A stretch of 64,000 nt of DNA, taken from contig CACYSB010000004.1 of the NCBI GenBank assembly GCA_902777005.1, forward strand, positions 107,960 through 171,959. Reading direction: 5' to 3'. Source of the stretch: an uncultured Bacteroidota bacterium. GTDB lineage: Bacteria; Bacteroidota; Bacteroidia; Bacteroidales; P3. A program made the position numbers and the translations under genes. Below the pieces are notes generated by a model. It made no database searches, was not told the DNA's origin, and saw nothing but the letters and a program-made list of their open reading frames with translations. This document shows positions 27,607-36,424 of this stretch, piece after piece (position 1 is the first letter of the stretch; each line of letters begins with the position of its first letter).

Positions 27607-28308
27607 TTATTTTCTCTTTTCCAATGGCCCAAGTGGTGACGGTACATTGCGAGAGGACTTTCTGTTGCCAAAACTGTCGCGCATCTCGGGGTTGGAGGGT
27701 TTCTTTTTGGCATCTTTGGCCTCCTTTGACGACTCGGAACCCTTCTTGTCAGGGACTCCGGGTCTCTCTGACTGCGATGCTGCTGTGGCAGCATTGGGCT
27801 TCACGCCGAGTTGCTCCAGTACCTCGTCGCTGATGTCGTATTTCTTGTTGGCATACAACACTGTTGGGCTACCGGCCTTGTCGAACACAAAGGCATAGTT
27901 TTTCTCATTGGCGATACGCTCTATTGCACTGAAGACACGGTCCTGTACAGGCTTAAGGAGTTCGGCGCGATGCCTCTCGAGGTCGCCACCGGCACCGAAA
28001 TGCTGCTGCTGGAGGTCTCTTATTTCCTGCTCTTTAGCACGAATCTCCTCTTGACGGCGTTTCTTGAGGTTCTCGGGCAACAGGTAGCTCTCCTGCTCGT
28101 AGTCTGCTCGCATCGACTCCAATTCAGCGGCCTTGTCGGATAGTTCCTTCTGCCAGTCAGCGACATAGCGGTCAAGACGCTTCTGTGCACTGGCATAATC
28201 AGGCAAGGACTTAAGCACATAGTCGGTGTTGACCACGGCATATTTCTGCGCCACAGCCGTGGGGGTGAGGCATAACAGGATGAGGATTATGAATAGGCTA
28301 TGCTTCAT
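27607..28308 (-). CDS. OmpH/Skp-family periplasmic chaperone with basic C-terminal tail
   Basis: 233 residues: signal peptide ending PTAVAQ, then KYAVVNTDYVLKSLPDYASAQKRLD, a coiled-coil arm (residues ~45-125) and KNYAFVFDKAGSPTVLYANKKYDISDEVLEQLG, all typical of OmpH/Skp. The last ~60 residues are an unusual low-complexity extension rich in Ser, Lys, Pro and Arg, ending LGPLEKRK, not part of the normal fold. It may bind membrane phospholipid or client proteins (inference). It is two bases from bamA and was probably duplicated with the downstream ompH. Confidence 0.93.
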   Translation of the reverse strand: MKHSLFIILILLCLTPTAVAQKYAVVNTDYVLKSLPDYASAQKRLDRYVADWQKELSDKAAELESMRADYEQESYLLPENLKKRRQEEIRAKEQEIRDLQQQHFGAGGDLERHRAELLKPVQDRVFSAIERIANEKNYAFVFDKAGSPTVLYANKKYDISDEVLEQLGVKPNAATAASQSERPGVPDKKGSESSKEAKDAKKKPSNPEMRDSFGNRKSSRNVPSPLGPLEKRK

Positions 28309-28310
28309 TG

Positions 28311-30851
28311 CTAATCGAGACTCTGACCAATGGAGAAGTGGAACTGACTGCCGCCGGAAGCGCCGTCAAAACCATAGCCCCAGTCGATGCCTATGAGGCC
28401 AAACATGGGCATGAAGAGGCGCACACCGATACCAGCAGCATTATACATCTTGAAGGGTTGGAACTCACTAATGTCGCTCCAGCAGTTGCCGCCCTCGACA
28501 AAGCCTGCCAACCAAATAGTGGCGGTGTTGCTCTCAATGATAGGCTGGCGAAGTTCGAGGGTGAATCGGTCGAACACAGCGCCGCCGCCATTGACGCTGG
28601 CACCAATGGAGTTGTTCTGGTAACCACGCAGAGGAATAACCTCGCGCCCATCGAGCATCCACGACGAGAGACCATCGCCACCAACGAAGTAGCGTCCGAA
28701 GGGCGAGAGTCCAATCTTGTCGTTATAGTAGCTCATGAAGCCGAAGCGGAAGCGAGCGTTGAGCACCATATCGCCGACGAGATTGAGCATCCACGAACCG
28801 CGCATGTTGACCTTGTAGTATTCTATCCACCTGTACTTTTCCTGCTTGCTGGCAAATTCAGTCTTGCCGGCTATCAGAGAATAGGGAGGCGTGATGAATG
28901 CGCTCACAGACACCTCGGAGCCGCTGCGAGCATAGATGGGTGAATCGAGAGAGTTGCGACTGATGGTAAAGCCATAGCTCAGGTCGTTGGAAACACCGTC
29001 GGTGAATATATCCGAGCTGAGGCTATAGTTAACCAGCGTATAATGTTTGTAACTGATACCGTGACTCACGATAAAGTAATCGTCAGGCCATTTCAGACGC
29101 TTGGAAAAACTCACGCCAGCACCTGTAATCTGGAGACTATAGTAGTTGGCGTTGTCTCGTCCATAGTAGAAGCCGTTGCTGTACATGTTATGGTAGATAG
29201 AACCTGTGAGCGACTGTGCCTGATGACCGCCCAGCCAAGGCTCCGTAAACGAGGCACTGAGGGAATAGTAATGCGTACCATTGGTGACAGCGTTGATACC
29301 CAACTTCTGTCCGTCGCCGGCGGGAAGTGGTGCCCATGCATCCTTGTTGAAGATATTGCGGATGCTAAAATTGTTGAGCTGAACGCCAATCTGACCTATA
29401 ACCATTCCACCACCGTATCCGCCCTGCAGGTTAAGCTGGCTAGTGGAGCCTTCCTCGACCTTGTATACGATATCTACGGTACCATCTTCGGCGTTGGGCT
29501 TAGGTTCTGGTATGATGCTCTCCTCCTTGAAGTAGCCGAGTGTCACAAGCTCACGACGGCTGCGTATGATGGCATCGCGGCTGAAGAGATCGCCGGGTCG
29601 TGTATGCAGTTCGCGCATAATTACCTTGTCGTTAGTGATGGTGTTACCCTCAACAGAAACGTTACGGATTCGTGCCTGCTTACCCTCAACGATACGTATC
29701 TCAATATCGATTGAGTCACCATCCACAGCAATCTCCACAGGAGTGGCGCGGAAGAAAAGGTAACCATTGTCCATGTATAGCGACGTGATATCAGTACCCG
29801 ACGGATTGTAACTGATGTTCATGTCCAACTCCTTCTTGTTGTAGGGGTCACCCTTGTTGATACGCATGGCCCTGTGCAATAGTTCGTCGCTGTATACGGT
29901 ATTACCGGTGAAGGTGATGTTGCGGAAGAAGAAGCGCTGGCCCTCATATACCTTGACCTTCACCTTGACAAGCTCCTGCTTGGACTTCTTGCCCTCTTCC
30001 TCAACCTGCTGCACATCCCACACAGTGTCGCTGATGACTCGGGCATCGCGGAAACCCTGCTCGTTATAGTAGGCTATCACTTTGTCCAAATCCTCGCGGA
30101 AATCGCTCTCTATGTAGCGGCTCTTCTTCCAGAAAGCCTTGGTCCAAAAACGCAGCTTCCAGAAATAATGCACGTCATGTGTTTTCTCCATCTTGCTCTG
30201 CAGGGTGATAGTCTTCACCTGCTCGTTGCCATCAAAAATCAGGCTGTCAATCTTTACAATTTTGCCACGATTGACATTAAAAGTCACAGTAACACGGCCA
30301 TTAGAATCCAGTTCCGTAGTTGGATTAACCTCCACACGGGTGTATCCCTTGTCAATGTAATATCCCTTGATTTTGTTCACCGAGGTGCGGAGCATATTCT
30401 CCGTGACAACTTCACCGTTGGATATTTTTATCTCCTCTCGGAGTTTGTCCGCCTCGCCCTTCTTCACACCTGTGAATGAGAACTTCTCCATACGGGGACG
30501 CTCCTTGAGTATAATCTTAAGAAAGATGATATTGCCCTGTATGCGGCTTACACGTATCTGCACATCTTCAAACATGCCCTGCTTCCAAAGGTTCTCCACT
30601 GCGGCGGAAATCTTGTCGCCAGGCACCTTGACACGATCACCAACCTGAAGACCGGCCACCAGTTGTACAACACGGGTGTCAAAATTGTCAGCACCTTCAT
30701 AGCTTATGCCTCCAATCTCGTATGTCTTTGGCGTCAGATAGTCGAGATCATATCCATCGCCACCACCCACAACTGTCTGTGCTCTCAGCACAATGCCATT
30801 GAGCAACAGCAGTATTGCAAGCAGTAGCAGTCGTTTCGTTTGTTTCATCAT
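28311..30851 (-). CDS. bamA: BamA, outer-membrane protein assembly factor
   Basis: 846 residues. A signal peptide (LLLLAILLLLNGIVLRAQ) is followed by about five POTRA-type domains; the fourth to fifth region reads VKVKVYEGQRFFFRNITFTGNTVYSD and IRNVSVEGNTITNDKVIMRELHTRPGDLF. The C-terminal Omp85 barrel contains the loop-6 signature IPLRGYQNNSIG. BamA inserts beta-barrel proteins into the outer membrane, working with periplasmic chaperones such as the two OmpH proteins encoded directly downstream. The C-terminal strand ends FHFSIGQSLD rather than in Phe. The Met at 30848 is an equally good start. An 86-base gap separates it from uppS upstream. Confidence 0.97.
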   Translation of the reverse strand: MMKQTKRLLLLAILLLLNGIVLRAQTVVGGGDGYDLDYLTPKTYEIGGISYEGADNFDTRVVQLVAGLQVGDRVKVPGDKISAAVENLWKQGMFEDVQIRVSRIQGNIIFLKIILKERPRMEKFSFTGVKKGEADKLREEIKISNGEVVTENMLRTSVNKIKGYYIDKGYTRVEVNPTTELDSNGRVTVTFNVNRGKIVKIDSLIFDGNEQVKTITLQSKMEKTHDVHYFWKLRFWTKAFWKKSRYIESDFREDLDKVIAYYNEQGFRDARVISDTVWDVQQVEEEGKKSKQELVKVKVKVYEGQRFFFRNITFTGNTVYSDELLHRAMRINKGDPYNKKELDMNISYNPSGTDITSLYMDNGYLFFRATPVEIAVDGDSIDIEIRIVEGKQARIRNVSVEGNTITNDKVIMRELHTRPGDLFSRDAIIRSRRELVTLGYFKEESIIPEPKPNAEDGTVDIVYKVEEGSTSQLNLQGGYGGGMVIGQIGVQLNNFSIRNIFNKDAWAPLPAGDGQKLGINAVTNGTHYYSLSASFTEPWLGGHQAQSLTGSIYHNMYSNGFYYGRDNANYYSLQITGAGVSFSKRLKWPDDYFIVSHGISYKHYTLVNYSLSSDIFTDGVSNDLSYGFTISRNSLDSPIYARSGSEVSVSAFITPPYSLIAGKTEFASKQEKYRWIEYYKVNMRGSWMLNLVGDMVLNARFRFGFMSYYNDKIGLSPFGRYFVGGDGLSSWMLDGREVIPLRGYQNNSIGASVNGGGAVFDRFTLELRQPIIESNTATIWLAGFVEGGNCWSDISEFQPFKMYNAAGIGVRLFMPMFGLIGIDWGYGFDGASGGSQFHFSIGQSLD

Positions 30852-30937
30852 TTATAGTTTGGCATGTCGTCAGACTACCCGACAACCATATAATAACTCA
30901 AATGGTGATGATTTATTATATTACGCGCAAATATTTT

Positions 30938-31672
30938 TTATTTTCCTTCAACCTGGGCTTCTGTTTTTCCGAAACGACGCTGACGCCCTTGGAAATCCAC
31001 CACTGCGGTGTAGAAGTCCTCATGACGGAAATCAGGCCAAAGCAAATCGATGAAATAAAGCTCCGTATATGCCATCTGCCAAAGCAGGAAGTTACTTATG
31101 CGAAGCTCTCCACCGGTACGTATCAACAGGTCTGGGTCTGGATAGTCGCGCGTAGACAAATAGCGGCGCAACGTTTCTTCATCAACACTTTCTGGATTCA
31201 GCCCATCACGGCAGATTTGCCTCACAGCCTCAGCCATCTCCCAGCGTGCACTATAACTCAATGCCAGGATTAACGTGGTGCCGCTGTTGGCTGATGTCTT
31301 TTCTATACAACCCAGCAACACCGTGCGCGACCGTTCCGGTATGCGTTGAATATCACCTATTACCTTCAGACGCACATTGTTATCCATGAGGGTTTTGGTC
31401 TCATCGTTGACAGCCTTGATAAGTAGCTCCATAAGACCATCAACTTCAGCCTGTGGGCGGTTCCAATTCTCAGTGCTGAAAGTATACAATGTCAAATAGC
31501 GCACACCGAGATCCACAGCCGCCTCCACGGCATGTCGAACTGCAGTGATGGCATTATTATGCCCAAATATACGTTCATGCTTCTGTTTCATGGCCCAACG
31601 GCCATTGCCGTCCATGATAATTGCCACATGCTGAGGCACGCGGCTCATGTCAATCTGTTCCCTTATTGTCAT
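30938..31672 (-). CDS. uppS: Isoprenyl (undecaprenyl) diphosphate synthase
   Basis: 244 residues, normal for cis-prenyltransferases. The catalytic motif VAIIMDGNGRWA has the Mg-binding Asp at residue 21; LTLYTFSTENWNRP and the C-terminal DLLIRTGGELRISNFLLWQMAYTELYF are both family signatures. It condenses isopentenyl diphosphate onto farnesyl diphosphate in cis to give the undecaprenyl carrier lipid for peptidoglycan and other envelope glycans. It lies between porG (6-base gap) and bamA, the same order as in Porphyromonas gingivalis. Confidence 0.98.
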   Translation of the reverse strand: MTIREQIDMSRVPQHVAIIMDGNGRWAMKQKHERIFGHNNAITAVRHAVEAAVDLGVRYLTLYTFSTENWNRPQAEVDGLMELLIKAVNDETKTLMDNNVRLKVIGDIQRIPERSRTVLLGCIEKTSANSGTTLILALSYSARWEMAEAVRQICRDGLNPESVDEETLRRYLSTRDYPDPDLLIRTGGELRISNFLLWQMAYTELYFIDLLWPDFRHEDFYTAVVDFQGRQRRFGKTEAQVEGK

Positions 31673-31678
31673 ATAGCC

Positions 31679-32542
31679 TTATAATTTACAACGTTTAGAG
31701 CGCGTCCATCCCAACAAAGTCTCAAGGTTGACACCCACAGAGACCCGCATAAACGCATACCAATCCTTCAAAGCATCGTCGCCCCTTTTGATACCGACAG
31801 CATTCACAAATCCCGGCTCCACCTCGCCGCTGCGGTCAGCCATACGGGCTGCAACCTCTCCTTCAAACACCTCATTTTCAAGCAACGTACTGCCAACGTA
31901 TGTTTTGCTTACATCATCCAAATAATCAGTCCAAGTCTTGCGCAAACCATATTCAGCAGTCAGCGAGAAAGTCTTGTTAAGCCTAAGTTTCACACCAACA
32001 CCGAACGGCATGCATATTTGCACTAAAGTATATGGCCGCCGATTCGGATAGAGCGATGTACCCTGCCCCTCTGTGTGAAGAGGTTGTAACGCCACCCACT
32101 GGACATTGCCTTCACTGTCAGTATACTGTGCCGTTGGGTTATAATGGAACACCCCAACACCAGCAAAGATATACGGCGTCCATGCACTTTCCGTGGCGCC
32201 AGGCCCATATGGGCGGAAATTAAACTCAGCCAAAGCCGCAAGTTCAATTATATCGCTCCGGAAACTCAGGTTACGCCTGGCGATATAGTCTTTTGCACAA
32301 GAAATACGACCATATGCAGCCTCAAACCTCACTGCCCATCTGTTATCCAAACGTGTCCGTAACCCTACTCCACCAGCAGCATGTAGTTTGGAGAAAACCG
32401 ACTGGTTGTTAAGATCGCCAATATAATTCATTGCCCCACCGGCGAGCACCAACTCACTATTACGCAAAAAGTCTATGCTCTGTGCAGCAACACCCGCCGA
32501 AAAAATGGTGGTCAAAAGTAATATATATAGCCTTTTATTCAC
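31679..32542 (-). CDS. porG: PorG-like outer-membrane protein (DUF6089 type), T9SS component
   Basis: 287 residues with signal peptide MNKRLYILLLTTIFSAGVAAQ. The barrel begins ELVLAGGAMNYIGDLNNQ and contains NRWAVRFEAAYGRISC, RRNLSFRSDIIELAALAEFNFRPYG and a later GVGVKLRLNKTFSLTAEYGLRKTWTDYLDDVS, all hallmarks of the DUF6089/PorG group. In P. gingivalis PorG sits in the outer membrane, contacts the PorK/PorN ring and is needed for type IX secretion; its gene also precedes uppS, Omp85 and two ompH genes. Conserved order plus the T9SS cargo at 5685 support the assignment. It overlaps the preceding DUF4837 gene by 8 bases. Confidence 0.85.
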   Translation of the reverse strand: MNKRLYILLLTTIFSAGVAAQSIDFLRNSELVLAGGAMNYIGDLNNQSVFSKLHAAGGVGLRTRLDNRWAVRFEAAYGRISCAKDYIARRNLSFRSDIIELAALAEFNFRPYGPGATESAWTPYIFAGVGVFHYNPTAQYTDSEGNVQWVALQPLHTEGQGTSLYPNRRPYTLVQICMPFGVGVKLRLNKTFSLTAEYGLRKTWTDYLDDVSKTYVGSTLLENEVFEGEVAARMADRSGEVEPGFVNAVGIKRGDDALKDWYAFMRVSVGVNLETLLGWTRSKRCKL

Positions 32543-33536
32543 CTTCCGGCCATTTTATTGAGCGGCAGATACCATCCACCTGCATCAGGTAGTCACGCTT
32601 GCCGAAGCGCGGACAATATACATAGCCTGTGAGTTCCACAATCTGTTTGCCGTCAGGAGAAAGCAGGCAGTAATTCACGAAGGGGCCTCCCATGAAGTCA
32701 CCAAACAGACGCCACAGACCTCTGGTCTCTATGCAGTATTTTACCCCATCAAATTCCACTACACGGCTATCCAGAGCCACACGACGCTCAGTGCCCATAT
32801 AACTGCCTTCAGCAGGTCCCGGTACCTCACGTCTCATCATAGTGTCTAAGCGGTTCCATATTTTCGTGGTGTCGAATTGACGTTCGTCAATATAGGGCAT
32901 AACTTGCACAAATACACCCAATCCGAAGTCTTTGGTTTCTTTGCGCAGCCACACGAAATCTCCGTCATCCTTAGCCCACGAGAACTCCTTGGGCAACGTA
33001 ATGCTGAAGCCGTATTTATCCTTCACCCTCTGCATCAACTCCACATTGCGGTCCTTATAGAAAGCATTGTCCATGCGGCGGTATTCATCACGGTATATCT
33101 CCTCAATGATACGTCCTGCATGCTTACGTATCATAGTGCACAACGACGCCTCGCTGCTGGCAGCGACATCTATCACCGTCTGCGGTTCCGCCCATTGGTC
33201 GTGATGTATGTAAAACTTATCGGGATTTCCACTCTTGACATCACAAATGACAATATTACGGTGCATCTTGAACATCTGGGTATTATGCAGTGATGATACC
33301 GGCACATTGATTACATCGAAACGGGGTTCATCCTGAGGAAGCCCATCCTGCGGAGCTCGGAAGATGGAATCTATAAGCGCCAGTGTAGCACCTGTGTACA
33401 ATCCCTTATCGGCAGCAATAAGCACCTCACAAGTCTTTCCGGACGAACTACGTTTAGCAAGAGCCTTGTTCTCCGGGCTATTACAACTTGCCAGCAATAC
33501 AACCGCCAGCAGTATGATTGCATGTAACTGTTTCAT
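32535..33536 (-). CDS. DUF4837 family lipoprotein
   Basis: 333 residues with a lipoprotein signal, MKQLHAIILLAVVLLASC, Cys at residue 18. The body contains CEVLIAADKGLYTG, EPRFDVINVPVSSLHNTQMFKMHRNIVICDV, YGFSITLPKEFSWAKDDGDFVWLRKET and MGGPFVNYCLLSPDGKQIVELTGYVYCPR, which I recognise as the Bacteroidetes DUF4837 family. Function is unknown; it should sit on a membrane in the periplasm or on the surface. It overlaps the upstream SDR gene by four bases and porG by eight, so it is part of the same transcription unit, which hints at an envelope-assembly role. Confidence 0.9.
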   Translation of the reverse strand: MKQLHAIILLAVVLLASCNSPENKALAKRSSSGKTCEVLIAADKGLYTGATLALIDSIFRAPQDGLPQDEPRFDVINVPVSSLHNTQMFKMHRNIVICDVKSGNPDKFYIHHDQWAEPQTVIDVAASSEASLCTMIRKHAGRIIEEIYRDEYRRMDNAFYKDRNVELMQRVKDKYGFSITLPKEFSWAKDDGDFVWLRKETKDFGLGVFVQVMPYIDERQFDTTKIWNRLDTMMRREVPGPAEGSYMGTERRVALDSRVVEFDGVKYCIETRGLWRLFGDFMGGPFVNYCLLSPDGKQIVELTGYVYCPRFGKRDYLMQVDGICRSIKWPEGE

Positions 33537-34528
33537 ATCTTGCTATTTTTATTGTTTTCTTCTATCCATCGGTGGAACTGCTCCACAGCCTCGGCCAACG
33601 GAGTCTCATGGAACCCTAAACCTCTTGTTCCATGACCGTTGTTATAATATTCCATCACCATAAGCTGCCTCACATTATTTGTCGAGACCTCGGTGCTTAC
33701 ACCCATGCACCGTAGCATATCCCCCACCCTACCTACAACTGCCAGTACCCAGTCGGGTAGCGTCACAATCTTTTGGCGGTAGCCCATCACACGTGCCTGC
33801 AGTTCATACAACTCCTTGACAGACATACACCCTGTACTATTGGTGACAATATACCTTGTTCCATTCTCTCCCTTTGTCAACGCATTCACGGCAGCTTCCG
33901 CCACATCCTGCACGGCAACAAATGCTTTTCCTCCGCTCGGTGCAAACGCAATGCTCTTGTTGTATGACAGTTGCAGCATCCTACCAGACGAAGGTTTCAC
34001 GTCCCAAGCCCCAAGCATATAGCCTGGATTTATCACCACAGCATGCCAGTCTGGATGGAACCTTGCCGCCTCTATTACAGCCTGTTCGCCCATACTCTTG
34101 CTCACAGCATAGAGACTGCTGCTGAACGGTTCCTGCATTGGCACAGTCTCATCGGCCGGACATTCAGCACTTCCATAGCCTATGGTATTTGCCGTCGATG
34201 TATGCACTAAACACCTGATTCCATGTGCTTCCATCACCTTCACAACCATCTGCGGAAGGTCTCGGTTCACCGACAGATAGTCCTCAAGCCTACGGAACGA
34301 CATATCAGTAACACCTGCACAGTTTATCACAGCCTCACAGCCATCGGCAGCAGCGCACAGCGTATCATAATCCAATGGCGAACCCATAATCTCATGCCAA
34401 CCTGTGCCCTGAAGCCTAATGCCACCTGGACGACGCAATATCGCTACCACATCATGCCCTTCTGCCATCAAACGGCTTAGCACATTGTGCCCCAACAGTC
34501 CAGTGGCCCCAAGCAGCAACACTTTCAT
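33533..34528 (-). CDS. NAD(P)-dependent epimerase/dehydratase, extended SDR family
   Basis: 331 residues. The Rossmann nucleotide-binding motif GATGLLG is at residues 7-13, the catalytic YxxxK is Tyr140-Lys144 (YAVSK), and the active-site Thr/Ser region is LVHTSTANTIGYG. This matches extended short-chain dehydrogenases that act on nucleotide sugars or on dihydroflavonol-like substrates (LINPG-like VVINPGYMLGA). The actual substrate cannot be inferred. It is cytoplasmic. Four-base overlap with the DUF4837 gene and a 42-base gap to the gene before it place it in the envelope operon. Confidence 0.88.
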   Translation of the reverse strand: MKVLLLGATGLLGHNVLSRLMAEGHDVVAILRRPGGIRLQGTGWHEIMGSPLDYDTLCAAADGCEAVINCAGVTDMSFRRLEDYLSVNRDLPQMVVKVMEAHGIRCLVHTSTANTIGYGSAECPADETVPMQEPFSSSLYAVSKSMGEQAVIEAARFHPDWHAVVINPGYMLGAWDVKPSSGRMLQLSYNKSIAFAPSGGKAFVAVQDVAEAAVNALTKGENGTRYIVTNSTGCMSVKELYELQARVMGYRQKIVTLPDWVLAVVGRVGDMLRCMGVSTEVSTNNVRQLMVMEYYNNGHGTRGLGFHETPLAEAVEQFHRWIEENNKNSKI

Positions 34529-34570
34529 ATATCCAATAACGACTACAATGCACTTTTATTGCCTTGCAGC

Positions 34571-36424
34571 CTATAATTTCCATCGCAGCTGGACGAACCA
34601 AGTTTGGCGCATAGGTCCCTCGGTTTCAGCGGCACCACTGCCAATGCTCTCACGGTCAAAATACCGTGTGACGCCGTACTTTGCTGCAAAAGAGAGACCT
34701 CCTCCGATGTCCCATCGTACAACCACATGTGCTCTCAGGCCCTTGCCATAAAGCATCGGGATGCTCCATGCATATTGCAAGCAACTCTCACTAAGATAGA
34801 TACGGGCATAATAGCCATCAACATTAAAGAGAGCAAGTCCGGCAGTCAATTGCAAAGGACCTTGCGTGTAACGTGCCATCTGTGCCACCAACCAACCACC
34901 CTGACTCCCTACATTATCGCTGCCAAAACAATTATACATGGCACGCGTCGTCATAAGCCAAGAGCCTAAACTGGCCCTCAACTCTCCCTGCAACTGACGT
35001 CTTACTGTCTGCTCACCAAGATACAACGTGCTATCAATGTTGGGAATATTGCGTTCCTTCACCCTGCCGGCATAACGCACCGATACCAGCACCCGATCTC
35101 CTATCTGACGGCTGAGCTGCAGTCGCAGCCATGCTCCCGACGAAGGACTGTAGCTGCCATAACGCAGTGACTCGAAACTGTGCAGGTCAACGCTTGCCAT
35201 CATGTTGAGTCTCCATGGCAGCTGCATGACGGCGTCAAATGTCACACCCTGTTCACCCTGTGTGGTTCCCATGGCATAGCCCTGCGCATGCAGGTTGTGA
35301 TAGAGAGGATGGTAGTTGCGGTAACTGACACCGAAACGGTTGATTGACGATGGCGTCAGCGTGGCACCGGCCAATACTGCCGGATGACCCTCACCATCTA
35401 CCGAAGCCTCGCCATAAAGCGTCAACCTGCGCCATTGCCAAGTAGCATCCACACCGCCGTTGAACAATCGTTGCCCACGGAAACGTGTCTGGTTGTACAC
35501 ATAGTCGCCCATCTCAAGACTGTCGTCGAGGCGTGTGGCAGCCAACGTAACACCCGCCACAAGGTTGCCACTCCTCCACTCAGCATGTCCTCCGGCCAAT
35601 GTCTCACCATGCACCTTCGATGCGAAGGCCGAAAGATGAAGGCCACGCCACAGTCGTACAGTAGCTGCGACCCCATCCAAGTAATCTGTCTCATAGAATG
35701 TACTGGCCTGCCGCACACCTGTACCGAACCGTTCTGGCGTGCTTCCCATGATACTGAAAGGCTTGAAACCAGTCCATAGCGAGAGTCCTTGCCCGAACTG
35801 CAGCCCGTAACGTCCAACAATGAGTTTATCCAGACGTCCGATATCGCTAAGCATCAGATGGTAGCCGTAGAAGTTACTCTTACCCCAAGCCTCGCCTGGA
35901 TCCTTGTCGGCCACAAAGCGCACACTTACCTTGTTGCGGTAGTTGTAATTATAGCAGAGCATCGAGTGTAAGTTGTCGCCATTGTAACGCCCGTCGCGGT
36001 AGCCTGTCGCCTGCTCTACGGTGCCACCTATCCCCGCCACAACACTGTGCCTTCCCTGCCACCACCGCAGCGGCGCCCGACCCTCATAAGGCTCTGCCTT
36101 TGTTATTGACGACAGCAAAGCCACTGTCACACTATCAAAACCCGGTATCAACGCCAGTTCCTTGGTGGAGAGTAGCTGGCCATATAGCATTATGTAATTG
36201 CAAAGAGAGCGGTAGCGGAACGGTGTCATTAGCGGCAGTTCTCTCACAGCTGCTGTATCGTTGATGTTCACAGGCTCGTCGTTCAACTGCGTAAGCATGT
36301 CGACGACAGCGGCAGCCTGATTCTCGTCCACATCCTCCTGCAACCACTGCTCTATGGCGTCGTCAACCTGTGCCGTCACACACAGCGGCATCAGCACCAG
36401 TAACGTTATGAGCCATCTCTTCAT
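34571..36424 (-). CDS. Helix-hairpin-helix domain protein with probable outer-membrane barrel
   Basis: 617 residues from the Met at 36424, chosen because its ATGA overlaps the stop of the preceding gene; a Met two codons earlier is possible. Signal peptide MKRWLITLLVLMPLCVTAQ. Residues ~30-115 (PVNINDTAAVRELPLMTPFRYRSL, LSTKELALIPGFDSVTVALL) contain ComEA-like helix-hairpin-helix motifs. The rest (~120-617) is rich in alternating hydrophobic, Tyr, Trp and Gly strands (GRYGLQFGQGLSLWTGF, FGVSYRNYHPLYHNLHAQGY) and ends WFVQLRWKL, as in an outer-membrane barrel. This fused architecture is known in Bacteroidetes as a hypothetical; whether the HhH part binds DNA or serves as a protein scaffold is unknown. 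Paired with the barrel-like gene immediately upstream. Confidence 0.8.
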   Translation of the reverse strand: MKRWLITLLVLMPLCVTAQVDDAIEQWLQEDVDENQAAAVVDMLTQLNDEPVNINDTAAVRELPLMTPFRYRSLCNYIMLYGQLLSTKELALIPGFDSVTVALLSSITKAEPYEGRAPLRWWQGRHSVVAGIGGTVEQATGYRDGRYNGDNLHSMLCYNYNYRNKVSVRFVADKDPGEAWGKSNFYGYHLMLSDIGRLDKLIVGRYGLQFGQGLSLWTGFKPFSIMGSTPERFGTGVRQASTFYETDYLDGVAATVRLWRGLHLSAFASKVHGETLAGGHAEWRSGNLVAGVTLAATRLDDSLEMGDYVYNQTRFRGQRLFNGGVDATWQWRRLTLYGEASVDGEGHPAVLAGATLTPSSINRFGVSYRNYHPLYHNLHAQGYAMGTTQGEQGVTFDAVMQLPWRLNMMASVDLHSFESLRYGSYSPSSGAWLRLQLSRQIGDRVLVSVRYAGRVKERNIPNIDSTLYLGEQTVRRQLQGELRASLGSWLMTTRAMYNCFGSDNVGSQGGWLVAQMARYTQGPLQLTAGLALFNVDGYYARIYLSESCLQYAWSIPMLYGKGLRAHVVVRWDIGGGLSFAAKYGVTRYFDRESIGSGAAETEGPMRQTWFVQLRWKL

